DNA of 64,000 nucleotides from Rhodospirillales bacterium (GCA_019634165.1 JAHQVT010000003.1:124001-188000); one strand, 5' to 3'; shown: positions 34,431 to 43,857, numbered from the stretch's first letter. Numbers and translations: made by a program. Notes: generated by a model not told the origin, from the sequence alone.

Positions 34431-35582
34431 TTAGCGTGAAATAAGGTCAAGGCTGTGGCGTGAAAGGCATTCGGTCCCATCTTCTGTGACGATGACCGAA
34501 TGACCAGGGCACATGGCAACGCCGCTTTCGCTATCCATCAGGATCATGTGCAGGAAAAACACCATGCCTGGTTCGGCAATGACCGGGTTGTCATGGTAAA
34601 ACATCGGCCAATCCATCCAGTTCGGGGCAAAGGTTGTTCCCATGGAATAGCCACAAGCATTCAGACGATGGGCCTGCATTGCGCCATCGTCACAGGTTTT
34701 GGCATAGGCATCAAACACCTTGCCAATCGGCTCGCCGGGGCGAAGGGCTGCGCGGCAGGCAGCCATGGCATCCGTTGCGACCTTGTGCATTTCGATATGG
34801 CGCGGCAGGGTTTTACCAACCGGGATCGTGCGCATCATCGCAGCATGGTAATGACGGTAGGCACCTGCCCATTCAAGGGTGATCTGATCATTTGGGGCGA
34901 TGTCTTTGCGGCCAGAAAAATAGCGGCATAACAAGGCATCACGCCCAGCACCGATAATAAATTCATTCCCGGGATAATCACCACCCCCGGCAAAGATCGC
35001 ACCTTGCATGGCGGCAAGAATATCACCTTCAAACGCACCACCATGAACGGTATCAAGGGCGGCATCCCACGCGTTATCGGCCAGTTCGGCTGCTTTGCGG
35101 ATATAGGTAAGTTCAGCAGCACTTTTAACCACGCGCAGTTCGGAAACCAGACCAGAAGCGTCTTGTAGGGTGCAAAAGCCATCTAACGCCGTTTCAAGTT
35201 TCTTGCCGTTGGCAGCCGTCAGGCCATAGGCATCATATTCAACGCCAAGCTTCTTACCGGCACAGCTAAATTCGGCCAGCATATCGCGTAGTTGAAAAGC
35301 CGGGTTCACATCCGGGCCATCGACCCAGATACGGATATCTTCAATGTCAGAAGTATGCTGTGCCTGACGTAAATCTGGGGCGCGTGTGATCAATGCAACA
35401 CGGCCATCTGCCCCCAAATACAGACATTGGAAGAACACATAACCAAACGTGTCATAGCCAGTCAGGTAAAACATGCTTTCCTGACGGAACATCAAAAGGC
35501 CATCTAATCCGGCCTTTTCAAGTTTTTCGATGGTACGTGCACGGCGGTTTGCCAGTTCTGTCCGTTCAAAATGTAGTGCCAT
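34431..35582 (-). CDS. M24-family protein, ectoine-hydrolase-like, degenerate metal site
   Basis: A 383-residue pita-bread protein with the creatinase-type N-domain (RARTIEKLEKAGLDGLLMF, FYLTGYDTFGYVFFQ) and C-terminal M24 domain. In Xaa-Pro peptidases two Asp metal ligands lie in a DxGxxxxGYxxDxTRT block; here that block reads LEWAGAYRHYHAAMMRTIPV, with Glu and Ala instead. The later GYSMGTTFAPNW and VIAEPGMVFFLH segments resemble DoeA/EutD ectoine hydrolases, which also deviate here. It probably hydrolyses an amide or amidine without a classical dinuclear centre; ectoine is only one possibility, and no other doe/eut genes are adjacent. Confidence 0.75.
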   Translation of the reverse strand: MALHFERTELANRRARTIEKLEKAGLDGLLMFRQESMFYLTGYDTFGYVFFQCLYLGADGRVALITRAPDLRQAQHTSDIEDIRIWVDGPDVNPAFQLRDMLAEFSCAGKKLGVEYDAYGLTAANGKKLETALDGFCTLQDASGLVSELRVVKSAAELTYIRKAAELADNAWDAALDTVHGGAFEGDILAAMQGAIFAGGGDYPGNEFIIGAGRDALLCRYFSGRKDIAPNDQITLEWAGAYRHYHAAMMRTIPVGKTLPRHIEMHKVATDAMAACRAALRPGEPIGKVFDAYAKTCDDGAMQAHRLNACGYSMGTTFAPNWMDWPMFYHDNPVIAEPGMVFFLHMILMDSESGVAMCPGHSVIVTEDGTECLSRHSLDLISR

Positions 35583-35871
35583 GTGACACCCCCTGATGTT
35601 GTATTTTGGGGATGCTAGCAGAGATTGCTCAGACCAAATAGCATAAAAGCCAATTCAACGATAAATTGACGGCAAAGTGTAATCGTTTGTCATGTGACTG
35701 GACTTATTTTTTATTTGTCGTCAGCCGCTTAGGGGGTGTTTCGACCTAAAAAGGGGTATGGGGAATAGAAATTCCGTCAAACTGCCCTAAATGAAATAGT
35801 ACGGCACTTTTGTATTCTGGGGAGAAGGTAGTGTCGAGATTGCTTGTGACCGTCCTATGAAGGAGGCAAGA

Positions 35872-36072
35872 GTGGCGAGCTTTAAAAGACTCTCTGGCGA
35901 AATAGAACGTGAAGAAACCGCATTTCGCATGAAACATGAACCTGCATTCGATAAATGGCGCCGGGATGATCTTTATCATCTGGCCCAACAGCAAGGCATT
36001 GAAGACCGCGCGAACATGACGAATGAAGAGCTCGCGCGTGCGCTTAGTCGTGCGCAGTCGGGGCCCTCATAA
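35872..36072 (+). CDS. Small protein with Rho N-terminal-like (SAP-type) motif
   Basis: A 66-residue soluble protein. The GTG at 35872 is preferred because AAGGAGG ends 5 bases before it; the ATG at 35857 would place that site inside the coding sequence. The C-terminal half reads LYHLAQQQGIEDRANMTNEE then LARALSR, which resembles the helix-extended-loop-helix Rho_N motif (L..LA...GI.....M...EL..AL) found in transcription terminator Rho and small DNA/RNA-binding proteins. The N-terminal half is charged and helical (SGEIEREETAFRMKHEPAFD). Nucleic-acid binding is an inference. The 289 bases upstream hold only A/T-rich promoter-like sequence. Confidence 0.6.
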   Translation: MASFKRLSGEIEREETAFRMKHEPAFDKWRRDDLYHLAQQQGIEDRANMTNEELARALSRAQSGPS

Positions 36073-36362
36073 AATACGCATCTGGCGCAGAATTTCCCGA
36101 AACATACGCAGTCAGGCCTGTTGATATTGCAACAGGCGACAGTCTTGCGAGTGGTATGGGCCTGAAATACGGCTCAGCCAATGGTTGAACTTGTCGCGGT
36201 GATCTGGAAGTTTGACGGCGATAATCAGCAAGATATAGCTGGTAAAGGTCAAGCCAGCGGTCAGAATATTTGACCTTTTGCAATGGATTGTTTATCCGGA
36301 CGCATTACAAACTTCCGATCAACTGCCTTTCCGCAGAAAAATCTGTTTTTGGGGTATGAGAA
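36073..36362. other. Intergenic region without a recognisable gene
   Basis: It contains a perfect 8-bp stem (GCCTGTTG / CAACAGGC, 36116-36137) lacking a T tract. The open frames here are short and not gene-like. The stretch just before 36363 (TTTTTGGGGTATGAG) provides the ribosome site of the next gene. Confidence 0.5.
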
Positions 36363-37490
36363 TTGCGACGCAACGTGATTTGCCTTGTGGCGTGCGTGCT
36401 GTCTTTGATGCTGTCCTCTGCACAGGCGCAAACAGTCGTTTCTGACAGTTCGCCCGAACAGATACGCGTTGCCTTTATCAATCCTGGTTATGGTGATCAT
36501 GGGTTCTGGAAAGATGTCCGTGATACGATGCAGGCTGCTGCTGATCAGTTTGGCTATGAGCTGATTGTATTTGACAGTAATCGGGACTGGAAGTTGATGA
36601 TCGAAAGCGCCGAAAAGGCGTTTGCGCTGACGCCACCTCCCGATTACATCATCGCAGTGAATGAACATCAGCAAGGCACACGCATTATTCTGGAGGCCGA
36701 AGAACGGGGCATTCCAGTTATCATGTTGCTCAATGATTTGACCGATGCACAAAAGACATCCTATGGCCGTCCCCGCAAGGAGATTGGAAACTGGATTCTG
36801 ACGCTGACGCCCGATAATGAGCGGGCTGGTTATGAAATCGCAACATCGCTTATTGATGCAGCCGGCTTGGCAAATGACGAGCAGATACCAAATAAACTGT
36901 GCTTGCTCTCGATCGCAGGGGACCGCAAAACGCCTGCTTCCTTGCAGCGGCTTGATGGGCTGGACCATGCGTTAAGCCAGTACCCAGTTTTGAAACAACA
37001 GCGGCGCATTGTTGCAAACTGGTCTTTTGACGAAGCATACCGCCAGACTGCGGCTCTTTTGAAACGTGGTGAATGTATCGACGCGGTTTGGGCAGCAAAT
37101 GATGATATTGCCCTTGGTGCGATTGCGGCCCTTGAAGAAGCCGGGCGTCTCCCAGGAAAAGACGTCTTTATTGGCGGTTTGAACTGGTCGGCACAAGGCT
37201 TGCGGAACGTTGCGGAAGGTAAAATGACCTTAACCCATGGTGGACACTTTTTTGCCGGTGCCTGGGTGATGGTTTTGCTGCATGATTATATCAATGGCGT
37301 TGAAAAGCCACGAAGTAATCCCGAAATATCCTTTAGGATGGAGGCGATTACGCGTGAAAACATGCCTTCTTTTGAAGAAGTCCTAACCACGCGCGATTGG
37401 CGTAAGATAGACTACGCCGGGTTTAGTCTTGCCGATGCGCCTTCTGGAACCGAATATCAATTCGGGCTGCGGCCATCAGGTGGTCGATGA
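36363..37490 (+). CDS. Periplasmic sugar-type substrate-binding protein (LuxP-like)
   Basis: A 375-residue exported protein of the Peripla_BP_4 type. Residues 1-22 are a signal peptide (VICLVACVLSLMLSSAQAQ). Then IRVAFINPGYGDHGFWKDVR and ELIVFDSNRDWKLMIESAEK form the first lobe; CIDAVWAANDDIALGAIAAL and DVFIGGLNWSAQGLRNVAEG form the second, as in ribose-binding protein and LuxP. It starts at TTG 36363; the ATG at 36356 is out of frame. No permease or ATPase genes follow; instead a membrane diguanylate cyclase with a periplasmic domain starts 53 bases downstream, so it is likely a sensory ligand-binding partner rather than a transport component. Confidence 0.85.
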   Translation: MRRNVICLVACVLSLMLSSAQAQTVVSDSSPEQIRVAFINPGYGDHGFWKDVRDTMQAAADQFGYELIVFDSNRDWKLMIESAEKAFALTPPPDYIIAVNEHQQGTRIILEAEERGIPVIMLLNDLTDAQKTSYGRPRKEIGNWILTLTPDNERAGYEIATSLIDAAGLANDEQIPNKLCLLSIAGDRKTPASLQRLDGLDHALSQYPVLKQQRRIVANWSFDEAYRQTAALLKRGECIDAVWAANDDIALGAIAALEEAGRLPGKDVFIGGLNWSAQGLRNVAEGKMTLTHGGHFFAGAWVMVLLHDYINGVEKPRSNPEISFRMEAITRENMPSFEEVLTTRDWRKIDYAGFSLADAPSGTEYQFGLRPSGGR

Positions 37491-37543
37491 TTCGTATGGT
37501 TGTAGTCTTTGGTTTTTAGACGATGAGTATGAGGTGAGAAGCA

Positions 37544-39010
37544 TTGGAAAAGCAGTCGGATGAAAAGCATGATGACGTGCTCGCCGGCTTGAAATTGGGA
37601 AGCACGATTGCTGCTCGACTGTTAAAATTTTCATTGTTTCTTGCGGTTGTTCTTGGACTGTTCATTGTCGCTGTTCGTGGTTATCAGGACTACAAATGGC
37701 TGCAAGATGTTTACGAGCAGGCAAACCAGCGTACGATTTCATCAAGCATCCCAGTTGCGACAGAGGTTCTTTTAAAACGTGACCACGTGTTGGCCGGGGT
37801 GATGGCGCGTGGCATGTTGAACAACCGTTCTATTACGCGTGTGGTCTTGCTCAATGCGGAAGATGGCATCTTTTTTGAAACCAAGCGAACCGCAGGCGAA
37901 CTTCCGGCATCATCATGGACCGAACATTTGTTTGGCGGTCTGCAGACCGTCATTTTTCCTGTGCGTGATGCAGATACAAAATCGGGAACGACGATTGGTG
38001 AAATGGTTGTCGACCTGAACCCTCAGGTGTTTGTTTCAGTATATAAAAGTCGATTGTTTTGGTCATTCCTTACCACGATGTTTTTAGCGGTTCTGATGGC
38101 CGTCGTCTTCGCGGGGATGAGCTATTTTGTGTTTTCCCGCCCGTTGTTGCGTCTTGGCAATTATCTGGTTAAATCCGATCCGACAGATGACACACGTCCG
38201 TTGGAAATGCCGCCTTATCATCGCTATGACGATGAGGTTCAATTACTTGGTTCTGTGACAATTGGCTTGTTTGGCATGATCCGTCGGCAGGTCGGGCAAT
38301 TGCGTAAGGCACGGGATGAATTGCAAGATGCCAACATCAATCTTGAAACACGTGTTGTTCAGCGTACCGAAGAATTAAACGAAGCGATGCAGAAGCTTGA
38401 AGTTCAGGCTTTAACCGACCCACTCACGAGTTTACCAAACCGACGTGCGTATCTTAGCCGCCTAGAAGAAGCAATTTTGATGTGGTGCAGGCGTGACATC
38501 CCGGTTTCGATCATTCTTCTTGATATCGACCGGTTTAAGGGAATCAACGATACATACGGTCATCAGGCTGGTGACGCTGTGCTTGTGAAACTGGCCCAAA
38601 CGATGCAAGAAGCGGTGCGTGCAATTGACCTTCCGGCAAGAATGGGCGGCGAGGAGTTTGCTGTTTTATTGCCGGGCGAAGAACTTGAAGGAGCAATGAT
38701 GTTGGCAGAACGCCTGCGTCTTGCATTTGAACAAGCTGAGGTCGAGTTTGGCGGTGCGAAACTTTCATTTACGTCAAGCTTCGGTGTTTCGGGTTTGCCA
38801 TCAAAAGACGGCATGACGGCGATTAACGATGAGGTCGCTGTTCAGTTTGAAGCACTTAAGGGCCGCGACGTTTCACAGATTTCAAAAATGCTCTATTCCA
38901 TGGCGGACAGTGCTTTGTACAAAGCCAAGGAAAGTGGGCGTAATCGGTCTGAGCTTGCTGATTTCCACGAAATGAAAGAGCATGCAAATACTGTTTCGTC
39001 AGACAACTAG
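37544..39010 (+). CDS. Membrane diguanylate cyclase with periplasmic sensor domain
   Basis: A 488-residue inner-membrane enzyme. TM1 (about 28-46) and TM2 (about 168-190) enclose a ~120-residue periplasmic domain; a HAMP-like stretch and a coiled coil (VGQLRKARDELQDANINLET) lead to the GGDEF domain with DPLTSLPNRRAYLS and an intact MGGEEFAVLL. It should synthesise c-di-GMP. The start is TTG 37544 (weak purine-rich site). It lies 53 bases after a periplasmic binding protein of LuxP type, the likely input module, as in LuxP-LuxQ but with a cyclase output. Confidence 0.9.
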   Translation: MEKQSDEKHDDVLAGLKLGSTIAARLLKFSLFLAVVLGLFIVAVRGYQDYKWLQDVYEQANQRTISSSIPVATEVLLKRDHVLAGVMARGMLNNRSITRVVLLNAEDGIFFETKRTAGELPASSWTEHLFGGLQTVIFPVRDADTKSGTTIGEMVVDLNPQVFVSVYKSRLFWSFLTTMFLAVLMAVVFAGMSYFVFSRPLLRLGNYLVKSDPTDDTRPLEMPPYHRYDDEVQLLGSVTIGLFGMIRRQVGQLRKARDELQDANINLETRVVQRTEELNEAMQKLEVQALTDPLTSLPNRRAYLSRLEEAILMWCRRDIPVSIILLDIDRFKGINDTYGHQAGDAVLVKLAQTMQEAVRAIDLPARMGGEEFAVLLPGEELEGAMMLAERLRLAFEQAEVEFGGAKLSFTSSFGVSGLPSKDGMTAINDEVAVQFEALKGRDVSQISKMLYSMADSALYKAKESGRNRSELADFHEMKEHANTVSSDN

Positions 39011-39098
39011 GCCGTTACTGTTCGAAATACTGAAAACCTGTCGGACACTCGTTGTGGTTTTCTAAAAACGGCAAGGGTATGGATCGGTTCAAGGGCTG

Positions 39099-40262
39099 CT
39101 AATTGCGGCCGTCGTCATTGCCTTGGCGGGAAATTCGGATATCACGGTGGATTGAAACGCTCATCAACAGGCCGAAGCTAACCAGAATGGTCATCATCAC
39201 CGTTCCGCCATATGACACCAGCGGCAAAGGCACGCCAACCACTGGGATCAAGCCCATCACCATTGCGATATTGATAAAGACATACAGGAAGAAGGTCGAT
39301 GTCACGCCAATCGCGACCAGACGACCGAATTGGTTGCGGCATTTAAGCGCGATTATATAGCCATAGGCGATCACCAGCGCATAAAGCGATAGCAGGGCCA
39401 AGCCACCAACCAAACCGAACTCCTCGCCAAGCATGGTAAAGATAAAGTCGGTTTGCTTTTCAGGCAGGAAGTTCAGATGGCTTTGTGATCCAAGCATAAA
39501 GCCTTTGCCAAACAGCCCGCCAGATCCCAGCGCGATTTTTGATTGTGTGATGTGATAACCAGCACCAAGCGGATCATTTTCCGGGTTCAGGAATGTCAGA
39601 ACACGGTTCTTTTGATAATCACGCAGGAATTGCCAGCCGATCGGGATTGCCGCCAAGGCACTGCCAAGAATAAGGGCAAATTTCCATACGCGGACCCCGG
39701 CCAGCCAGAAAATGACGCCGCCACCAGCGATCAGCAACAGTGCAGTACCTAGGTCTGGCTGACGCAGAACCAAGGCAGCAGGGGCCAAAACCATCAATAA
39801 TGGCGGGATCAAAAGCGGAATGCGTCCGGTATCCTCGACCGTTAAGCCGTGGAAATAGCGCGCAAGGGCAAGGACCAACGAGATTTTCATCAACTCGGAT
39901 GGTTGGAGTTGGAAAAATCCAAGATTGATCCAGCGTTGCGCACCCATGCCGATGTCACCTTTGATCTCAACCCCGACAAGCAAGACCAGTGCGACGAAAT
40001 AGGAAAAATAGGCAAGCTTTAACCAGACGCGTATATCGGTCACGGCAATAATGATCATTAAGGCAGCCCCGACGCCAAACCGCATCATTTGGCGTTCTGC
40101 CCATGGTTCTACCGATCCATTGGCAGCGGAATAAAGCATCGCAAAACCGATCCCAGACAGAGCAGCGATCAACAGGACCAAAGTCCAGTTCAGCAATAAT
40201 AGGCGGCGCCCAATCGGGACGTAATCGGGATCTTCGCCAATACGGTATTTGCTCATGGCCAT
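39099..40262 (-). CDS. rodA: Rod-shape peptidoglycan polymerase RodA (MrdB)
   Basis: SEDS-family glycosyltransferase that polymerises lipid II for lateral wall growth, working with PBP2. 387 residues with about ten helices; INLGFFQLQPSELMKISLVL and RQPDLGTALLL contain the SEDS motifs, and QSKIALGSGGLFGKGFMLGS, NFLPEKQTDFIF and GLIPVVGVPLPLVSYGG complete the family pattern with the catalytic-loop Asp in KQTDFI. GAGGG lies 7 bases before ATG 40262. It starts 3 bases after the mrdA stop and is the last gene of the mre-mrd cluster. Confidence 0.96.
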   Translation of the reverse strand: MAMSKYRIGEDPDYVPIGRRLLLLNWTLVLLIAALSGIGFAMLYSAANGSVEPWAERQMMRFGVGAALMIIIAVTDIRVWLKLAYFSYFVALVLLVGVEIKGDIGMGAQRWINLGFFQLQPSELMKISLVLALARYFHGLTVEDTGRIPLLIPPLLMVLAPAALVLRQPDLGTALLLIAGGGVIFWLAGVRVWKFALILGSALAAIPIGWQFLRDYQKNRVLTFLNPENDPLGAGYHITQSKIALGSGGLFGKGFMLGSQSHLNFLPEKQTDFIFTMLGEEFGLVGGLALLSLYALVIAYGYIIALKCRNQFGRLVAIGVTSTFFLYVFINIAMVMGLIPVVGVPLPLVSYGGTVMMTILVSFGLLMSVSIHRDIRISRQGNDDGRN

Positions 40263-40265
40263 GGA

Positions 40266-42182
40266 TCAGCCCTCATCTTCGGTGTTTTGGGCTGGCTCAG
40301 ACCGCCGTTGGGCACTATTGGGCAGTTTGGCTGCTGAAATACCCTGACGGGCAGATTGCAATTCTTGGGCTTTTTGCAACAGGTCGCGAACGATCGGGCC
40401 CGCAACACTTGATCCGCCACCACCATGTTCGACGACAACAGAACAGGCATAGCGCGGGTTATCAACCGGGGCAAAGGCGACAAACAATGCGTGATCGCGA
40501 TATTTCCAAGGCAATTCATCATTGTCGAGAACGCCGGTTGTCTGGCGTTCTCGCATGGTAATACGCCGGACCTGACTGGTTCCGCTTTTGCCAGCCATCT
40601 CCATGCCTTTGGCGGATATGCGCGACCGATGACCTGTACCGCGTAATTCGTTGGTCACCCCATTCATGCCGTCACGAATGCGGGCAAGGCTGGCTCGACT
40701 GACTTGAAGGTCGGGGAATTCTTCTGTCTCGCGGCTGCTAACCCCTTCGGGGGTTACATGGTCGCGGGTCAAATGTGGTCTGACAGCTTTGCCCGATGCA
40801 AGGCGTGCGGTCATGGTGCAAAGTTGAAGCGGGGTCGCCAAAACATACCCCTGACCAATCGATGCAATGAGTGTTTCGCCACCCTGCCAGCGTTTGCCAA
40901 GTTGGATTTCTTTCCAATCCTTGGTCGGGATCAAGCCGTTACGTTCATTGGGAAGATCAATGCCGGTATCTTCGCCAAGGCCAAGTTTGTGGGCCATCGC
41001 GGCGATCCGGTCGATGCCGATTTTCTGTGATATTTCATAGTAATAAACATCGCAGGAATGTTTAAGCGAGTCATGCATGTTCATCCAGCCGTGACCGCCG
41101 CGCTTCCAGCAATGGAAACGTGAATTGCCCAGATCAAGATGACCGCTACAGAAGAATTTTTGCCCCGGGGTAATGATCCCGGCCTCAAGCCCGGCAAGTG
41201 CGACACACATCTTGAAGGTAGAACCCGGCGCATATGTCCCGTTCACTGCCTTGTTTGATAGCGGCGCATAGGGATTGTTGACCAAGCTGTTCCAAAGTTT
41301 GTGCGAAATGCCGGTGGTAAAGGCATTCGGATCATAAGCAGGGTGGGATGCCAGTGCCAGAACTTCACCAGTATGGATGTCCATCACCACAGCAGATGCG
41401 CTTTCCTGATCGGAAAGACGCTGGTTAGCATAGCGCTGCAATTCCAGATCAAGGGTCATGACGACGGTATTGCCGCTGTCGCCTTCTTCACGTTCAAGTT
41501 CGCGAATAACCCGGCCAAGCGCGTTTACTTCGACCTGACTTGTCCCAGCGGTCCCACGCAGGGCGAGGTCATAGACCTTTTCAACACCGCTTTTGCCAAT
41601 GGTGAACCCCGGAAGTTCAAGAAGCGGATCACCGGTCAGTTCTTTTTCCGAAACGGCTGCGACATAGCCGAGTGTATGGGCAAGGTGCGGGCCTTCGGGA
41701 TAGTCGCGCGACCGGCCGGCATCAATGATCAAGCCAGGCAGGTCGGGCGCATTGACACCAACACGGGCAACTTCATCCCATGTCAGGTTATCGCGCACTG
41801 TAACCGGAACGAAGGAGCGCCGGCGCGCAACATCGCGTTCGACACGTTCAATCGTATTGGGGCCAAGTTCAATGATCTGATCAAGGATTTCAAGTGTGCG
41901 GCGAACATCTGGTGTTTGTTCGCGCACAATCATGATGTGATAATTCTGCCGATTGACGGCCAATGGTGCGCCAAAACGGTCTGTTACCAATCCACGTGGG
42001 GGCGGCAGCAATCGATGGGAAATTCGGTTTTCGTCGGCAAGGGTGCGATAGCGGTCGCTTTCAAGCACCTGCAGATAATACATTCGTGCGGCCAAACCGG
42101 TCAGTAAAACACCTTTGCCAGCACCCAACATAAGGGCACGTCTGGTGAACATTCTGAACCTGTCTGAGTCACGATGCCACAT
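40266..42182 (-). CDS. mrdA: Penicillin-binding protein 2 (elongasome transpeptidase)
   Basis: A 638-residue class B PBP that crosslinks lateral peptidoglycan. A short cytoplasmic tail and one TM helix (about 17-36) precede the pedestal with LLPPPRGLVTDRFGAPLAVN. The transpeptidase domain has Ser321 in APGSTFKM (SxxK), KHSCDVYYY (SxD) and AGKSGTSQV (KTG-like). The final ~35 residues after VRDLLQKAQ are an Ala/Gln/Glu-rich tail. It pairs with RodA downstream. It may begin at MFTRR (42152). The 167-base gap to mreD could hold a separate promoter for mrdA-rodA. Confidence 0.96.
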   Translation of the reverse strand: MWHRDSDRFRMFTRRALMLGAGKGVLLTGLAARMYYLQVLESDRYRTLADENRISHRLLPPPRGLVTDRFGAPLAVNRQNYHIMIVREQTPDVRRTLEILDQIIELGPNTIERVERDVARRRSFVPVTVRDNLTWDEVARVGVNAPDLPGLIIDAGRSRDYPEGPHLAHTLGYVAAVSEKELTGDPLLELPGFTIGKSGVEKVYDLALRGTAGTSQVEVNALGRVIRELEREEGDSGNTVVMTLDLELQRYANQRLSDQESASAVVMDIHTGEVLALASHPAYDPNAFTTGISHKLWNSLVNNPYAPLSNKAVNGTYAPGSTFKMCVALAGLEAGIITPGQKFFCSGHLDLGNSRFHCWKRGGHGWMNMHDSLKHSCDVYYYEISQKIGIDRIAAMAHKLGLGEDTGIDLPNERNGLIPTKDWKEIQLGKRWQGGETLIASIGQGYVLATPLQLCTMTARLASGKAVRPHLTRDHVTPEGVSSRETEEFPDLQVSRASLARIRDGMNGVTNELRGTGHRSRISAKGMEMAGKSGTSQVRRITMRERQTTGVLDNDELPWKYRDHALFVAFAPVDNPRYACSVVVEHGGGGSSVAGPIVRDLLQKAQELQSARQGISAAKLPNSAQRRSEPAQNTEDEG

Positions 42183-42349
42183 GGGCGAAGAATACCTGTC
42201 TTTTCTCTGTAACCGGTGCGGTCAAATTCCGCGGGTTTCGGCCCGTTTTATCTGGCTTGTGCAGGCTTGGAAACCATCTTGTTCAAGCATAGCGGATAGC
42301 TGTTGCCAAAACATCAATTTTGCACTGATTTTCCGAGTGGCACGTTTGC

Positions 42350-42865
42350 TTACACATAGCGCAGCAGGCTGTTTTGCGCACGTGCCAAACCCCAAGCAAC
42401 AATCGGGAATAAAACAGCGGTCAGTATATAGCTGATCACCGTCGCCTTGATCGGCAGAAACGCACCGATTAAAGCGGAACTCAGCAGCCATTGCACCAAA
42501 AGTGCTGGAATGGCGACCAATGCAAAGCCCCACCACATGACGCTGAACGGTTTATTGTGGAAAAAACGACCCTGACTGGCAGACCCGGTTTGCACCAGCA
42601 GCAAAACCAGCGAGCTAACGCCAAGAGGCAACCCCATCAAAAGGTCTTGCAGCAGACCAAGAAAGAAGGCGGTTGTCGCGGTCAGAAGATCAGGGCGATT
42701 TACCGCCCAGTAAAAGACGGCCATCAATGCAAGGGCGGGAGATGCCGTAGATAAAAGCGGAATGCTAATGGGCAACAGATTGATCAGAAGAAGTACAAAG
42801 ACGCTAAAGGCGGGAAGCAATCCACGTGCGATAACGTCCAGTCGTTGCCAGACGCCGGGTTTCAC
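42350..42865 (-). CDS. mreD: Rod-shape-determining protein MreD
   Basis: A 171-residue integral membrane protein with five to six hydrophobic segments, including LLPISIPLLSTASPALALMA and FFLGLLQDLLMGLPLGVSSL; the GLLQDLLMGxPLG segment is the MreD signature. It links MreC with PBP2/RodA in the elongasome. Its start overlaps the mreC stop by four bases (ATGA), giving translational coupling. Confidence 0.93.
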   Translation of the reverse strand: MKPGVWQRLDVIARGLLPAFSVFVLLLINLLPISIPLLSTASPALALMAVFYWAVNRPDLLTATTAFFLGLLQDLLMGLPLGVSSLVLLLVQTGSASQGRFFHNKPFSVMWWGFALVAIPALLVQWLLSSALIGAFLPIKATVISYILTAVLFPIVAWGLARAQNSLLRYV

Positions 42866-43857
42866 GGAAGTTCCCCTATGGGTTTTTGTGGCTTCGCGTG
42901 AAGTTCTTCATCTGCTGGACCAGAAGGTACAACGCCAACACCTGTTGGAATATCAGGCGAAAGCAGTGTGTCATTTGTATTGACCGGTGCCTGACTTTGG
43001 CGGATGCGCTGATCACTTAGGATACCTTGCAGCCCATAATCAGCAACGCGCAGATATTCTAGTTGATGGCGACGGAAAAGCGGTGCAACGCGCACGGCAT
43101 TTTCTGAAACCGACGAAACAACCCCAATTGGAATGCCCGGTGGGAATGCACCGCCGTGGCCTGACGTCAAGATACGGTCACCCGGTGCGACTGCGGCATC
43201 GGCCGTCAGGAATGTCAAAAGGGGGCGGTTGGTGTTGTCGCCGGAAAGAAACGCACGGTCGCGGGAGTTTTCGACGACAACCGGCACGCGCGAATTAATG
43301 TCCGTGATCAAAAGAACACGCGAAGCCTGATACCCGGCTTCGGCAACACGTCCAACCAAACCTTCGTCCGAGATAACAGCCTGTCCCTTGGATACGCCAT
43401 CACGTGAACCCGCCGAAATCATCACGCTGTGGGCATAAGCCCCGCCCATATCGGCGATGACCCGGGACGTCACAAGGTGCAAAACAGGAGGGGCGGTGTA
43501 ATGGGCAAGGTCGCGCAGGCGCGCATTTTCATGTGACAAGTTACGAGCGGCTTGTTGCCATGCCAGCAATTGCTGGTTTTCAACGCGCAGACGTTCATTT
43601 TCCTCGTACAAATGTGCGAGGTTATAAATCTTGTCCGTGATTTCATTGATGCTGGCTGCCGGTCGGGAAACGATATTCATAACCGGAGAAACAAGATCGG
43701 CAGACGCGGCGCGAATGCGTTCGATCAAAACCGTATCAGCTTTGCCCAAAAGCATCAGCCCAAAGGCCGAAAAAATCAGCAATATAAAAGCGAAGCGGTG
43801 AAGCGCCGTGCGTAACGGCGAAAAGATTCGCTGCTGCGGACCGCCATGCTGTGCCAA
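42862..43857 (-). CDS. mreC: Rod-shape-determining protein MreC
   Basis: A 331-residue bitopic protein. A cytoplasmic N-terminus and a TM helix (about 22-40) are followed by a coiled coil (HLYEENERLRVENQQLLAWQ) and the beta-barrel domain with GLVGRVAEAGYQASRVLLIT and TDINSRVPV, the conserved core. The C-terminal ~60 residues after YGLQGIL are proline-rich and periplasmic. MreC activates PBP2 and scaffolds the elongasome. It is followed by mreD and preceded by mreB, with an imperfect hairpin in the mreB-mreC gap. Confidence 0.95.
   Translation of the reverse strand: MAQHGGPQQRIFSPLRTALHRFAFILLIFSAFGLMLLGKADTVLIERIRAASADLVSPVMNIVSRPAASINEITDKIYNLAHLYEENERLRVENQQLLAWQQAARNLSHENARLRDLAHYTAPPVLHLVTSRVIADMGGAYAHSVMISAGSRDGVSKGQAVISDEGLVGRVAEAGYQASRVLLITDINSRVPVVVENSRDRAFLSGDNTNRPLLTFLTADAAVAPGDRILTSGHGGAFPPGIPIGVVSSVSENAVRVAPLFRRHQLEYLRVADYGLQGILSDQRIRQSQAPVNTNDTLLSPDIPTGVGVVPSGPADEELHAKPQKPIGELP

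Noticed and set aside
41301..42107. 268-codon plus-strand frame opposite mrdA
   Set aside because: Opposite PBP2 with intact motifs; composition typical of antisense frames.
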